Notes: a model not told the origin generated them from the sequence alone. A stretch of 27,859 bases of DNA from DATFYM01 sp035315065 (GCA_035315065.1 DATFYM010000233.1:1-27859); one strand, 5' to 3'. Positions 14,478 through 23,914 are shown, counted from the first letter of the stretch. Numbers and translations are program-made.

Positions 14478-15255
14478 AGGGTCGGCTGACTTCTGGCACG
14501 CCTGGCACGGGCGCTGCATCGGACCCTCCCGGAACGAGGCACTGGACTGCCGCCTCGATCTCGCGGACGGTACGGTAGTGTCGCGGGTAGTTGATCACCT
14601 GCAGTTCCGAGGTGAAACGGTTGCTGGCGCCTGACGCGTCGAGCAGCCCTTCCTCCAAGCGGCTGGCCGAGCGCCGGGCCACGTCAAGGGTGATGCCGGG
14701 AAGCAAGATGGCAAAGGCGCCGCTGCCGATCAGGAACATGGAATCTTCCGGCCGCAACCGCCGCTTCAAGGCGTTGCCGGCGTCGCCGAAAGCGGAAACC
14801 GCTTCCTCGGTGCCGGAGACCACCGCCGAAGGGACGACCAGGACCACGACGACGGATAGCGAGTCCCGGGCGTTGGCTGTCCGCAGGAACTCCATGGCGA
14901 TGCGATCCTGAAAGTCATTGAAACCCGGCAGCGCCGCCAGCACGTCTGCGCCGGCCTGATGGCGAAGCGCCACGTTGCGCTCCAGCGCCTCCGTGAGCTG
15001 CTGCCGAAGGTGCCGGACCACGATGCGGCGGTCCACAAGGTAGGCAATAAGGAGCGTCGCCAGGGCGCAGAAGGCGAAGAACGCGGTACGCACAAAACTC
15101 CCGGTCAGCACGAAGGCATGGGCGAAGATGCGGAAATACATCAGCACCGCCACGCCGACCGCCAGAATGGCGATGACGGCGATTGTCAGCAACCACAGCT
15201 CACGCTCGCGGCGCTCGATATTCCCGGGATCGATCCGATCAAAGACCCTCATCAT
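14473..15255 (-). CDS. Two-TM protein with degenerate GGDEF domain
   Basis: 260 residues. Two TM helices (about 21-42 and 50-73) are followed by a domain shaped like a diguanylate cyclase: LPGFNDFQDRI (about 109-119, as in GGDEF proteins) and GSGAFAILLPG (177-187), where GSGAF takes the place of GGDEF. The catalytic Asp/Glu are missing, so cyclase activity is unlikely; it may be a sensor or binding scaffold. The last codons (VSRPW and TAG) enter a MITE-like repeat, so the native C-terminus may have been changed. GAGG precedes two adjacent ATGs; ATG 15252 is also possible. Confidence 0.75.
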   Translation of the reverse strand: MMRVFDRIDPGNIERRERELWLLTIAVIAILAVGVAVLMYFRIFAHAFVLTGSFVRTAFFAFCALATLLIAYLVDRRIVVRHLRQQLTEALERNVALRHQAGADVLAALPGFNDFQDRIAMEFLRTANARDSLSVVVVLVVPSAVVSGTEEAVSAFGDAGNALKRRLRPEDSMFLIGSGAFAILLPGITLDVARRSASRLEEGLLDASGASNRFTSELQVINYPRHYRTVREIEAAVQCLVPGGSDAAPVPGVPEVSRPW

Positions 15256-15314
15256 TCCTCACTCTTCAGGACGTTATCGGCAATGTGTCGCGGAAGCGTG
15301 AGCAATTGGGGAAA

Positions 15315-15395
15315 TAGGGAGTCGGGAGTCGGGAGTCGGGAAAAACCGGCTGGGGCCGGTCCCTCCCGACTCCCTACTCCCTATTCCTTACTCCC
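15315..15395. repeat. Heptad palindrome, GGGAGTC-type
   Basis: Three GGGAGTC heptads on the left face TCCCGAC, TCCCTAC, TCCCTAT and TCCTTAC on the right. The centre contains its own small hairpin (ACCGGC with GCCGGT). It lies in the divergent gap between the GGDEF-like and GWxTD genes. Confidence 0.85.
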
Positions 15396-15523
15396 TTTTT
15401 CGAGGGCAATCCTTTTTCCCCGGCGGCGCATCTCACGTACCAGTCGGGGATTGGTAGTGGAGTTGTCATATTTTCCTGTGGGGGATCGCGATAATGGACC
15501 AATTTAATCCACGTGCCTGCCAC

Positions 15524-15552
15524 TTGACTTCCTCTTCGTTGAGTCATACAAT
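15524..15552 (+). promoter_or_regulatory. Sigma-70-type promoter of the GWxTD gene
   Basis: TTGACT (15524-15529), a 17-nt spacer and TACAAT (15547-15552): five of six matches in each box with ideal spacing. The predicted start point (about 15559-15560) coincides with the ATG at 15560, so the transcript would have no leader. Confidence 0.8.
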
Positions 15553-15559
15553 CGGGCAG

Positions 15560-17266
15560 ATGCTGGAAGACTCTCTTTGGCGATACACTCGTGATTCCGT
15601 GAGGGGCCCTTGGGCGCGAAGGCTGGGCTTGACGGTGCTTTTCCTCATGCTGGCGACCCTGGCCGGCGCCTCCCTGCATGCTTTCCAGGACCAGACCCAG
15701 GAAAAGCAGGACAAGGAAGATAAGAAAGAGAGGAAGGAAGAGAAGCGCCGCAGGAAGGCCATCCAGAACGAATACGAGAGCGCTTACAAGAAGTGGCTCA
15801 GCGAAGAAGTCCCTTACATCATCACCTCGGAAGAGAAAGCGTCCTTTAAGAAACTCAGCACCGACGACGAGCGCGAGCAGTTCATCGAGGCGTTTTGGGA
15901 GCGGCGCAATCCCAACCCCGGCAGTCCCGAAAACGAATTCAAAGAGGAATACTACCGCCGCATCGCCTATGCCAATGAACACTACGCTTCAGGCATCCCA
16001 GGCTGGAAGACCGACCGCGGCCGCATTTACATCATGTACGGTCCGCCCGACGAGATCGACTCTCACCCAAGCGGCGGCACTTATCAGCGCCCGCCGGAGG
16101 AAGGCGGTGGCGAAACCTCTACTTATCCGTTCGAAGACTGGCGGTACCGGTATATTGAGGGCATCCAGGAAAACGTGATGCTTGAGTTCGTGGACCCGAC
16201 GATGACGGGTGAATATCGTCTGACGATGGACCCCGGCGAAAAAGACGCCCTCCTCCACGTTCCCAACGCCGGCCTCACCGATATGGAGGCCATGGGCATG
16301 GCCTCCAAGACCGACCGCTTCACACGCACGGACGGCATGACGACCGGCACGGCGATGGGCGGAACGCCGGAGTCCATGGAAGAATTCACCCGCCTGGACC
16401 TCTACGCCAAGATCTTCAAGCCGCCTGAGGTCAAGTTTAAAGACCTGAAGGCGGTGGTAACTTCGAGGATTTCCGGAGAGCTTCTTCCTTTTGACGTCCG
16501 TGAGGACTTCATCAAGGTCACGGACGAAAGCGTCCTCACCCCGATCACTATTCAGGTGGCGAATCGCGACCTGCAGTTCCAGAACAAGGGCGGTGTGATG
16601 CACGCGGTGCTGGATATCTTCGCCCAGATCAGCACTCCGAGCGGACGGATCGTCAACACGATCGAGGAGGGCGTGCAGGTCGACACTCCCGAGCACGATT
16701 ATCAGGGGTATCTCAGTCGCAAGTCGGTGTACCAGAAGGTGGTTCCTTTGAAGCCGGGACTCTACAAGCTGACCGTGGTGGTGAAGGACGACCTCAGCGG
16801 CCACACGGGCAATCTGGAGCTTGGGATTCACGTTCCGCACTACGATGAGGACAAGCTCTCGAACAGTTCGCTGATTCTGGCGGACCAGATCCAGCCGCTG
16901 CCCACTAACATGGTGGGTTCGGGACCCTTCGTGATCGGCGGCACCAAAGTGCGTCCCAGCGTGAACCAGACCTTCACCCGCGACCAGCAACTCGGGATCT
17001 ACATGCAGGTTTACAACTTGGGAGTGGACCCGAAGACGCACAAGCCGTCGGCGGATGTGCAGTACGACATCCTGAAAGACGGCAAACCCATCGTGAGCAA
17101 GACGCAAGCGGCGTCCGAGATCAAGAACGCGGCCCAGCAAATGACCCTGTCGCAGCAGATGAAGCTCCAGCAAATGGCGCCCGGCAAGTACACGGTTCAG
17201 ATTCAAGTGAAGGACAACATCAAGAATCAGACGGTTTCACCGTCAGCAACGTTTACGGTGCAGTAG
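15560..17266 (+). CDS. GWxTD-domain exported protein
   Basis: 568 residues. An N-terminal hydrophobic segment (about 20-40) acts as signal peptide or anchor, then comes a highly charged Lys/Glu/Asp linker (about 48-70), then the GWxTD domain with GWKTD at 148-152 and GRIYIMYGPPDEI just after. The remainder (about 240-560) is beta-rich with repeated Ig-like strands. GWxTD proteins occur in Acidobacteriota, Bacteroidota and related phyla; their function is not established. An in-frame ATG at 15494 is rejected because it lies upstream of the promoter. A heptad palindrome separates it from the next gene. Confidence 0.88.
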   Translation: MLEDSLWRYTRDSVRGPWARRLGLTVLFLMLATLAGASLHAFQDQTQEKQDKEDKKERKEEKRRRKAIQNEYESAYKKWLSEEVPYIITSEEKASFKKLSTDDEREQFIEAFWERRNPNPGSPENEFKEEYYRRIAYANEHYASGIPGWKTDRGRIYIMYGPPDEIDSHPSGGTYQRPPEEGGGETSTYPFEDWRYRYIEGIQENVMLEFVDPTMTGEYRLTMDPGEKDALLHVPNAGLTDMEAMGMASKTDRFTRTDGMTTGTAMGGTPESMEEFTRLDLYAKIFKPPEVKFKDLKAVVTSRISGELLPFDVREDFIKVTDESVLTPITIQVANRDLQFQNKGGVMHAVLDIFAQISTPSGRIVNTIEEGVQVDTPEHDYQGYLSRKSVYQKVVPLKPGLYKLTVVVKDDLSGHTGNLELGIHVPHYDEDKLSNSSLILADQIQPLPTNMVGSGPFVIGGTKVRPSVNQTFTRDQQLGIYMQVYNLGVDPKTHKPSADVQYDILKDGKPIVSKTQAASEIKNAAQQMTLSQQMKLQQMAPGKYTVQIQVKDNIKNQTVSPSATFTVQ

Positions 17267-17276
17267 AGTAGAAGAG

Positions 17277-17350
17277 GGGACAGGGAACAGGTTACAGGGA
17301 ACAGGGAATAGGAAGCACGCAGCTCCTGTTCCCTGTAACCTGTTCCGTGC
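17277..17350. repeat. Heptad palindrome, ACAGGGA-type
   Basis: ACAGGGA, ACAGGTT, ACAGGGA, ACAGGGA on the left face TCCTGTT, CCCTGTA, ACCTGTT on the right with a short centre. It lies just after the GWxTD stop and ends about 20 nt before the next start, leaving that gene's AGGAG free. Confidence 0.85.
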
Positions 17351-17367
17351 TTCTGGTGAGGAGACCG

Positions 17368-19161
17368 ATGAGCCTGCTTCATTTGCGAAATCGGTTCGTG
17401 GCGCTTCCCTTGGTGGCGGGCGCCGTGCTTTCCTGCCTGGCCGGGGCCCCGCAGCGCGGCAATGCCACGCAGTTCGGCGGGCTGACGGGCACAGTCACCG
17501 ACACACAGGGCAATCTGCTGATGGGAGCAACCATTCTCCTGGTGGGACCTGCCTCGCCTGATTCCCACGGCCTCAAGACCCTCACCCTGCGAGTCATCAC
17601 GGATGCGCGCGGCAGGTACAAGGTCGACCATCTGCTCCCAGGCCGGTACTCCTTGCGGGTCACATCCATCACCCGTTTGCCGGCGCTGAAGGACGGGGTG
17701 CGGGTTGAACCCAACCAGACTTCCCAGCAGAACGTCGTTCTGGAGGACATTTTTGCACCGATTCGCTTGCAGGTACCGCAGGGCAGTTTGACGACCTGGG
17801 GCCAGGATTGGAAGTGGGTGCTGCGCACGTCGGGCACCACTCGTCCTGTCCTACGCTATAAGCAGGCCGCTCGCAAGAAGGGATCCCGGAGCGTACGGGA
17901 CAAGAAGGCACCGCACCCTCCAGGCGAGTACCTCATGGGCATGGTGCCGGGCTCGGGGCTTTACGATCCCCTCTCGAATGACCACGGCATGGGAAGCGTA
18001 CTGGCTTATTTGCGCCCGATCTCTGCTGACTCTGATTTCCTGGTGGCAGGTTCTCTGGACGCCACCGGTGTTCAGTCCGGTTCGCTGGCGACCGTATTCC
18101 GTCGCAATATCCTCAACGGGGACCCGCAAGAGATCGCCCTTGTAGTGCATCAGTTGAGTTTTTCCGATGGGCTTCCCTTCCTGCCTGCGAACGTCGCCAA
18201 CGGCATGGGTCAGGCCCAGGGAATCACCGCCAGTTACAGCACTTCCCGGCGGCTTTCGGACCACCTGACGCTCACCACCGGCGTCAAGATCGATTATCTG
18301 AACTCCATCCGGGTCACTGGAACCGCCAGGCCGCTCGTTCACGTGCAATACCAAATGAGGCCGGACACCGAAGTCAACGTCAGCTACGGGGCAATCGGCT
18401 TGGATGAAGGTGGCGGCACGCTGCTCGATCGCGTTGGCGAGTTGAACGCGTTCCCTCGCGTCACCCTGAGCGGATATCGCCCTGAACTCGAGCAGGTTAT
18501 CCATGGCGAGGTCAATGTCGAGCACCGCTTTGCCAAGTATGGAAAGGTGGAGGCGGCGGCCTACCAGGATAGCTTCGAGAACCGCGCCCTTTGGGGTTTT
18601 GCTGGTGCTGGAACGCTGATGTGGCTTTCCGGCAGCGTCCTGCCGAATCCTGCCGGCAACGGCTGGACCTTGAACGCCGGGTCCTACCGTTCTTCCGGCT
18701 ATCGCGTGGGCTACTCCCAGCAACTTGGCCGCAACGTCGAGGCAGAGGTGGCTTATTCCACGGGCGACGCGCTCGCGGCCAAGCCCGCAGAAGGCCCCGG
18801 TGGTGGTGCGCCGGGGAGTGTGCGGGGATTGCTTCGAACCACGGAAACTCAGACCGTTGGCGCCAAGGTCTCGGCCCGGCTTCCGATCACCAAGACGCGC
18901 TTCGTCACCTCGTACGGCTGGTTGCCGGGGGGCCGCGTCACCAGTGTCGACCCGTACGGAGAGGTCCGACCCAATCTTGACCTCGAAATCCGACAATCCC
19001 TTCCTTCCATCGCGTTCTTGCCCGCGCACATCGAAGCCTTGGCCGACTTCCAAAACATACTGGCACAAGGTTACGTCCCGATGTCGCGTACAGGCGACAA
19101 TCCCTTGGTGCTGACGGCGGCTTACCGGTATTTCCGGGGCGGCTTTTCCGTGCAGTTCTGA
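17368..19161 (+). CDS. Secreted carboxypeptidase-regulatory-domain protein with probable outer-membrane barrel
   Basis: 597 residues. A signal peptide (about 1-28) is followed by a carboxypeptidase-regulatory-like beta-sandwich (GGLTGTVTDTQGN onward, about 36-115), as at the N-terminus of many acidobacterial TonB-dependent-like proteins. The long C-terminal part has alternating aromatic/hydrophobic strands and ends YFRGGFSVQF; a terminal Phe is typical of outer-membrane beta-barrels. No TonB plug domain is recognisable and the barrel would be short for that family. ATG 17368 has AGGAG at the right distance. Confidence 0.75.
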   Translation: MSLLHLRNRFVALPLVAGAVLSCLAGAPQRGNATQFGGLTGTVTDTQGNLLMGATILLVGPASPDSHGLKTLTLRVITDARGRYKVDHLLPGRYSLRVTSITRLPALKDGVRVEPNQTSQQNVVLEDIFAPIRLQVPQGSLTTWGQDWKWVLRTSGTTRPVLRYKQAARKKGSRSVRDKKAPHPPGEYLMGMVPGSGLYDPLSNDHGMGSVLAYLRPISADSDFLVAGSLDATGVQSGSLATVFRRNILNGDPQEIALVVHQLSFSDGLPFLPANVANGMGQAQGITASYSTSRRLSDHLTLTTGVKIDYLNSIRVTGTARPLVHVQYQMRPDTEVNVSYGAIGLDEGGGTLLDRVGELNAFPRVTLSGYRPELEQVIHGEVNVEHRFAKYGKVEAAAYQDSFENRALWGFAGAGTLMWLSGSVLPNPAGNGWTLNAGSYRSSGYRVGYSQQLGRNVEAEVAYSTGDALAAKPAEGPGGGAPGSVRGLLRTTETQTVGAKVSARLPITKTRFVTSYGWLPGGRVTSVDPYGEVRPNLDLEIRQSLPSIAFLPAHIEALADFQNILAQGYVPMSRTGDNPLVLTAAYRYFRGGFSVQF

Positions 19162-19692
19162 GAAGTAGCTGGAACAGCAGAGGGAGGCATGTCAGAATAT
19201 CATTTAAAATAAACAGCTTACATACAGATGCCCGCTATCTCATTAAGGACAAATGTCTTCCCGAGGCTCCGTGTGGCTTGGAAGCGTTTGGATTAGACGG
19301 TCACCTGGGAAGATCGCTGTTAAGAGGGGGGCCAAAATGAAGGAGGGTCCCACTATATTATTGAAAGCAAAAGACAGGGAAAACTGGTTTCTGGAAGGTC
19401 CCACTATCTCTATAAAAACAAATATAGTTATCAGATGATGACCCACTATGTTTATGAAACAAAAGAAGCTTAGGAAACAGCGAGTCTCTGGTTCGAACCG
19501 CAGTTGGGTGACTACAAAAATCGGTAGCACATATTCTAAACTCAGTAACCAGAGTCGCCTCTAGTGGACCATAGAAGTTTCTGCGCAAAAGAATGAGGTA
19601 GTTAGGAACGTCATCGATTTCAAAAAATGGTATCTAACCTGCACGGCAGTGGGGGTGGTTTTGTCTTCTCTTGCCGTTAGGCGATTAATGCA
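19162..19692. other. AT-rich intergenic region with four copies of a CCCACTAT motif
   Basis: This 531-nt stretch is much richer in A and T than its surroundings. CCCACTAT or CCCGCTAT occurs at 19231, 19349, 19400 and 19442, each followed within 20 nt by an ACAAA- or GCAAA-like segment. A minus-strand frame (19243-19530) shows a repeated IVG-containing peptide, but this follows from the DNA repeat and has no other sign of being a gene. A perfect 10-bp palindrome GGTTCGAACC lies near 19491. No promoter for the kinase could be fixed. Confidence 0.6.
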
Positions 19693-22521
19693 ATGAGGGC
19701 ACTGCTCCCTTTCCGGTTCAGAACGGTTCTACTCGCGCTGGTGAGCCTTGCTCTGCTGGTTTGTGGATACCTGAACTTCCAACAACGACGGCTCTACACG
19801 CTGCCGGCCGACGGAGTCACTTGGGATGACTCGCCGCAGGGGGTGACGGCTTGGATTGTCGCTCATGGGGGAGCAGCGGATCGTGCCGGGATCAGGGAAG
19901 GTGATCGGCTGATCTCGATCGACGGGACGCCCATTATCCATGCTCAGGACGCCGGGCGTGCTGTTTTCGAACTGGGGGCGTGGTCCAGAGTCGCATACGG
20001 TCTGAGCCGGAGTGGGCAGGACTTCGAAACGTATGTCATCCTGGGGCCGCAGTCGAATACCAAGCCGATCCGGCGTTACCTGGAACTGCTGGGGCTTCTT
20101 TATCTCGGTATCGGTGCCTTTGTTCTGGCCCGCCGCCAGTCGGCCCCCCGTTCCGTGCATTTCTACACGTTCTGCCTCGCCTCGTTCGTTCTTTACACTT
20201 TCTCTTACACGGGCAAGCTCAACCTCTTCGACTGGAGCATTTACTGGCTTAACGTCACCGCCTGGGTCCTTCAGCCGCTGCTCTTCCTGCATTTCTGCCT
20301 GAGCTTCCCCGAGCGCCCGAAATGGGTTCACCAGCGGCCTTGGGTGATTCCCTCACTCTATGGTTCCGGGGCGCTGCTGCTGGCGTTTCACGCTCTGGTG
20401 TCGCTCCAAGTGGTGGTTCTGCCCACATCGCTCTCTTCTTCGAACTGGCTTCTGGACCGTCTCGAGCAGATTTACATGGTGGCCGGGCTCCTCGGCGGCG
20501 CAGCAGTTCTGGAGCGCTCCCGACTACGGGCGCAAGCACCCCTGATCAAGCAGCAGTTGAAATGGGTGACTCGCGGTGCTTTCCTGGCGATCGTGCCGTT
20601 CGGAGTGCTCTACGCCGTACCTTATTGCCTGGGCTACGTGCCCACTCCCTGGATGGCCGTTTCGGTGTTCTCGCTGGCTTTTCTCCCGCTCACCTTCGGC
20701 TACGCCATCATGCATTACCGCCTGATGGACGTGGATATTATTTTCCGGCGCGGCATGGCTTACACGCTGGCCACGGCGGCGTTGGTCGCTGGTTACTTCG
20801 CATTTATCGGTTTGTTCGCGGATTATTTCCGCAACCACGTGGGTATTACCAGCCGCGGTGGGTGGATCCTGGCGGTGATCGTCACGGCCGTCCTGTTTCA
20901 ACCCGTGGTTAACTGGATTCAAGGCCGCCTGGACCGGTTCTTCCGCCGCGAGCGCTACAACTACCGCCGGACGCTGCTCGAGTTTGCGCGCGACCTCACT
21001 GCTGAGTTGCACGTCGGCCGTCTGCTCGATCAGGTGACGGAGCACCTGGCGGAGACGCTCGACGTGGACCGGATCGCGGTTTTCCTGTCGGCGGAACCGA
21101 AAGGCTTCCGGTTGGCGAAATCACGCGGTGTGACGTACGCGGGCCCTATGGATCTGACGTTCCTCGATCCCAGCCGGCCGGAGCTCAGCAAGGGCTACCT
21201 CTTCTTTGATAACGTACGGAGGCCGCAAAACGTCTCCGTGGAAGCCCGGGCGACGATCCAGGAACTCGACCTGCATTACTTTTTACCCTTCCAAGTCAAA
21301 GACCGCACGCTGGGGTACCTCGGGCTGGGGAAAACCCGGAACGGAGATCTCCTTTCCAGCGAAGATGTCGACTTGCTGCGGACCATTGCCAGTTCGGTGA
21401 GCATCGCTCTCGAGAACGCCCGGCTCTACGAGTCGCTCGAGCAGCGCGCACTCCAGTACCAAACCCTGAAGGACTTCAGCGAGAACATCGTGGAGTCGAT
21501 CAACGCCGGTGTGACTGCCACCAGCCTGACGCAGGAAATTGAGGCCTGGAACTCCGGCATGGAAACGCTTTACGGAATCGACCGGTCGCGCGCCGTGGGC
21601 AAGAGACTCGACCAGGTTTTTCCGGCCGATCTCCTCTCCCAATTGCCGCCGGCCTCGGATTCCACCCCGACCTTTTCGCTCTACAAGTTTCACCTCCAAA
21701 ATGCCGGCGGGCGGCAACTGATTGTAAACGTCTCGGCTACACCACTCATGGGCAAGGACGGGCGCGTGCTGGGGCGACTGTTGATCTTCACCGACCTGAC
21801 GGAGCGTGTCAGCCTGGAGGATCAGTTGGCGCAGGCGGAGAAACTCTCTTCCATCGGCTTGCTGTCCGCCGGTGTCGCCCACGAAGTGAACACGCCCCTG
21901 GCGGTGATTACGGCTCAGGCGCAAATGCTCTTGAGACACATGCCCCCCGAGGACGAGCGCCGCCCGACCCTGGAAAAGATCATCAAAGCGTCATTCCGCG
22001 CCTCGGAGATCGTCAATAATCTGCTGAAGTTCTCACGCTTGAGCGGCAGCGAGTACACCGAACTCGATCTTAATCGGGTAATCCGCGAGACTCTGTCGCT
22101 GCTAGATCCGATGCTGAAGACGTCCCGGGTAGGCCTGAACCTTCAACTCTCAAAGGATCTCCCACCCGTTTACGGGAATTACGGCAAGCTGCAGCAAGTA
22201 TTTATGAATCTGATCATGAACGCCCGGGACGCCATGCCGCGCGGCGGCGAGTTAACGCTCGCGTCGGAGGCCGAGAATTCCCACGTGCGCGTCGACGTGG
22301 CGGACAACGGCGTGGGAATTGCTCCCGATCATCTCAAAAAAATTTTTGACCCCTTCTTCACCACCAAATCCACCAGCCGCGGCACGGGCCTAGGCCTGGC
22401 CGTTACCTATGGGATCATCCGCGAACATTCCGGCGAAATCCGCGTGGAAAGCGCACTGGGACGCGGCACGACCTTCCGTCTGGAATTGCCCGCCGCGAGG
22501 AAAGCCGTGAATGTCAGCTAA
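19693..22521 (+). CDS. PDZ-7TM-GAF-PAS sensor histidine kinase
   Basis: 942 residues. TM helix 11-29; a PDZ-like domain (about 40-118, with GAADRAGIREGDRLISIDG); seven or so TM helices (about 129-400); a GAF domain (about 430-580); PAS (about 590-710); the HisKA domain with phospho-acceptor His730 in GVAHEVNTPL; and a HATPase domain with N box NARDAM (about 845), DNGVGI (about 870) and GTGLGL (about 897). All catalytic elements are present. PDZ on the outer face suggests sensing of envelope protein ends. It overlaps the response regulator by 11 nt, so the two are co-translated. No strong ribosome site precedes ATG 19693. Confidence 0.93.
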   Translation: MRALLPFRFRTVLLALVSLALLVCGYLNFQQRRLYTLPADGVTWDDSPQGVTAWIVAHGGAADRAGIREGDRLISIDGTPIIHAQDAGRAVFELGAWSRVAYGLSRSGQDFETYVILGPQSNTKPIRRYLELLGLLYLGIGAFVLARRQSAPRSVHFYTFCLASFVLYTFSYTGKLNLFDWSIYWLNVTAWVLQPLLFLHFCLSFPERPKWVHQRPWVIPSLYGSGALLLAFHALVSLQVVVLPTSLSSSNWLLDRLEQIYMVAGLLGGAAVLERSRLRAQAPLIKQQLKWVTRGAFLAIVPFGVLYAVPYCLGYVPTPWMAVSVFSLAFLPLTFGYAIMHYRLMDVDIIFRRGMAYTLATAALVAGYFAFIGLFADYFRNHVGITSRGGWILAVIVTAVLFQPVVNWIQGRLDRFFRRERYNYRRTLLEFARDLTAELHVGRLLDQVTEHLAETLDVDRIAVFLSAEPKGFRLAKSRGVTYAGPMDLTFLDPSRPELSKGYLFFDNVRRPQNVSVEARATIQELDLHYFLPFQVKDRTLGYLGLGKTRNGDLLSSEDVDLLRTIASSVSIALENARLYESLEQRALQYQTLKDFSENIVESINAGVTATSLTQEIEAWNSGMETLYGIDRSRAVGKRLDQVFPADLLSQLPPASDSTPTFSLYKFHLQNAGGRQLIVNVSATPLMGKDGRVLGRLLIFTDLTERVSLEDQLAQAEKLSSIGLLSAGVAHEVNTPLAVITAQAQMLLRHMPPEDERRPTLEKIIKASFRASEIVNNLLKFSRLSGSEYTELDLNRVIRETLSLLDPMLKTSRVGLNLQLSKDLPPVYGNYGKLQQVFMNLIMNARDAMPRGGELTLASEAENSHVRVDVADNGVGIAPDHLKKIFDPFFTTKSTSRGTGLGLAVTYGIIREHSGEIRVESALGRGTTFRLELPAARKAVNVS

Positions 22522-23914
22522 AGGCGTCATCCTGGTCATCGACGACGAGCAGGAGATCCGCGAAAGCCTCGAAGAGATACTGAAACTTGAGGGTTACGAC
22601 GTCAGCACGGCGTCGACGGCTCGGGAGGGGCTGCGGAAGGTTGAGGAACGCGTCCTCGATCTCGTGCTGCTCGATATCGGCCTGCCGGATAGCAACGGCC
22701 TGGAAGTCCTGAAAGCCATCAAAAGCGACAGCCCGGACACCAGTGTCGTCATGATCACAGCCTATGACTCGGGACAGATGGCTTTCCAGGCCTCCAAGGA
22801 AGGAGCCGAGAGCTACGTCACCAAGCCTTGGGACAACGATAAGCTGCTGCTCGAAATCCGCAACACCCTCGATAAGTCGCGCCTGCAAGTGGAAAACGTC
22901 CAGCTCCGGCGCGCCCTCAAGCGTTTTGGTCTACCCAATGTCGTCGGCAAGAGCGAGCCCATGTCCAAGGTGATGGACCTGATCACTCAGGTTGCTCCCA
23001 CCCGCGCCACTATCCTGATCACCGGCGAAAGCGGCACGGGGAAGGAACTGGTGGCCAAGACCATCCACGGCACCAGCACGCGTGCCGATCGGCCCTTCGT
23101 TCCCGTGAACACCGGGTCGATGCCCGTGGATCTGCTGGAGAGCACGCTTTTCGGCCACGTCAAGGGCGCGTTCACCTCGGCTGTCGCCACCAAGCGCGGC
23201 CTTTTTGAAGTCGCCGACCAGGGCAGTATCTTCTTCGACGAGATCGGCACCGTCGGCGTGGAAACCCAGGCCAAGCTCCTGCGCGTCCTGCAAGAACGTG
23301 AATTCATGCGGCTGGGCGGCACGGAAACCATTCGCGTGGACGTCCGCATCATTGCCGCCACCAATGCCGACCTTAGGAAAATGGTGCAGGAGAACAGATT
23401 CCGCGAGGACCTCTTCTATCGCTTGAACGTGATCAACATCACGCTGCCACCGTTGCGCGAGCGCAAGGAGGATATCCCGCTATTGGTCGATCATTTCCTC
23501 AAGAAGTTCGCCCAGGAAAACGGCCGCGGCGAGCTGCGCTTGCTGCCCGAAGCGCTGAAGGTGATGATGGACTACGACTGGCCGGGTAACGTCCGTGAGC
23601 TGGAGAACGCCGTGGAGCGCGCCGTGGTGCTTTCCAACGGGCCCGAGCTCGGTCGCGAAACCCTCCCCGAACAACTCTTCCATACCCGCCCCCAGGGGGC
23701 CCACGGTTTCTCCATCGAGGAGATGGACGGGCGCTCGCTCTTCGACATCATGGAGAGCGCCGAACGCCAGGTCATTCTCGATATGTTGACCCGCTGCAAC
23801 TGGAGTCAGACGGAAGCCGCCGAGCGCTTCAAGATTCCCCTCTCCACCCTCAACCAGAAGATCAAGCGCCTGCAAATCGACATCAAGCGGCGGCGCGAAG
23901 TTCCCCTTCGATGA
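22511..23914 (+). CDS. NtrC-family sigma-54 response regulator
   Basis: 467 residues. Receiver domain with D11/D12 and phospho-acceptor Asp55 (LVLLDIGLP); AAA+ domain with Walker A GESGTGKE (about 171-178), the sigma-54 contact loop written GAFTSA (about 219) in place of GAFTGA, and Walker B FFDEIG; and a C-terminal Fis-type helix-turn-helix (about 430-465). It should activate sigma-54 promoters when phosphorylated by the kinase encoded just upstream. GAGG lies about 10 nt before ATG 22511. I found no clear -24/-12 target in the window. Confidence 0.94.
   Translation: MSAKGVILVIDDEQEIRESLEEILKLEGYDVSTASTAREGLRKVEERVLDLVLLDIGLPDSNGLEVLKAIKSDSPDTSVVMITAYDSGQMAFQASKEGAESYVTKPWDNDKLLLEIRNTLDKSRLQVENVQLRRALKRFGLPNVVGKSEPMSKVMDLITQVAPTRATILITGESGTGKELVAKTIHGTSTRADRPFVPVNTGSMPVDLLESTLFGHVKGAFTSAVATKRGLFEVADQGSIFFDEIGTVGVETQAKLLRVLQEREFMRLGGTETIRVDVRIIAATNADLRKMVQENRFREDLFYRLNVINITLPPLRERKEDIPLLVDHFLKKFAQENGRGELRLLPEALKVMMDYDWPGNVRELENAVERAVVLSNGPELGRETLPEQLFHTRPQGAHGFSIEEMDGRSLFDIMESAERQVILDMLTRCNWSQTEAAERFKIPLSTLNQKIKRLQIDIKRRREVPLR

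Noticed and set aside
15315..15395. Ordinary intrinsic terminator
   Set aside because: It forms a strong stem, but the 7-nt structure matches the repeat family and it lies in a divergent gap where no terminator is needed.
15494..15559. Upstream ATG for the GWxTD gene
   Set aside because: It lies before the best promoter, so it would not be transcribed from it.
19243..19530. Minus-strand ORF with IVG repeats
   Set aside because: The repeat comes from the DNA motif; there is no ribosome site, promoter or recognisable domain.
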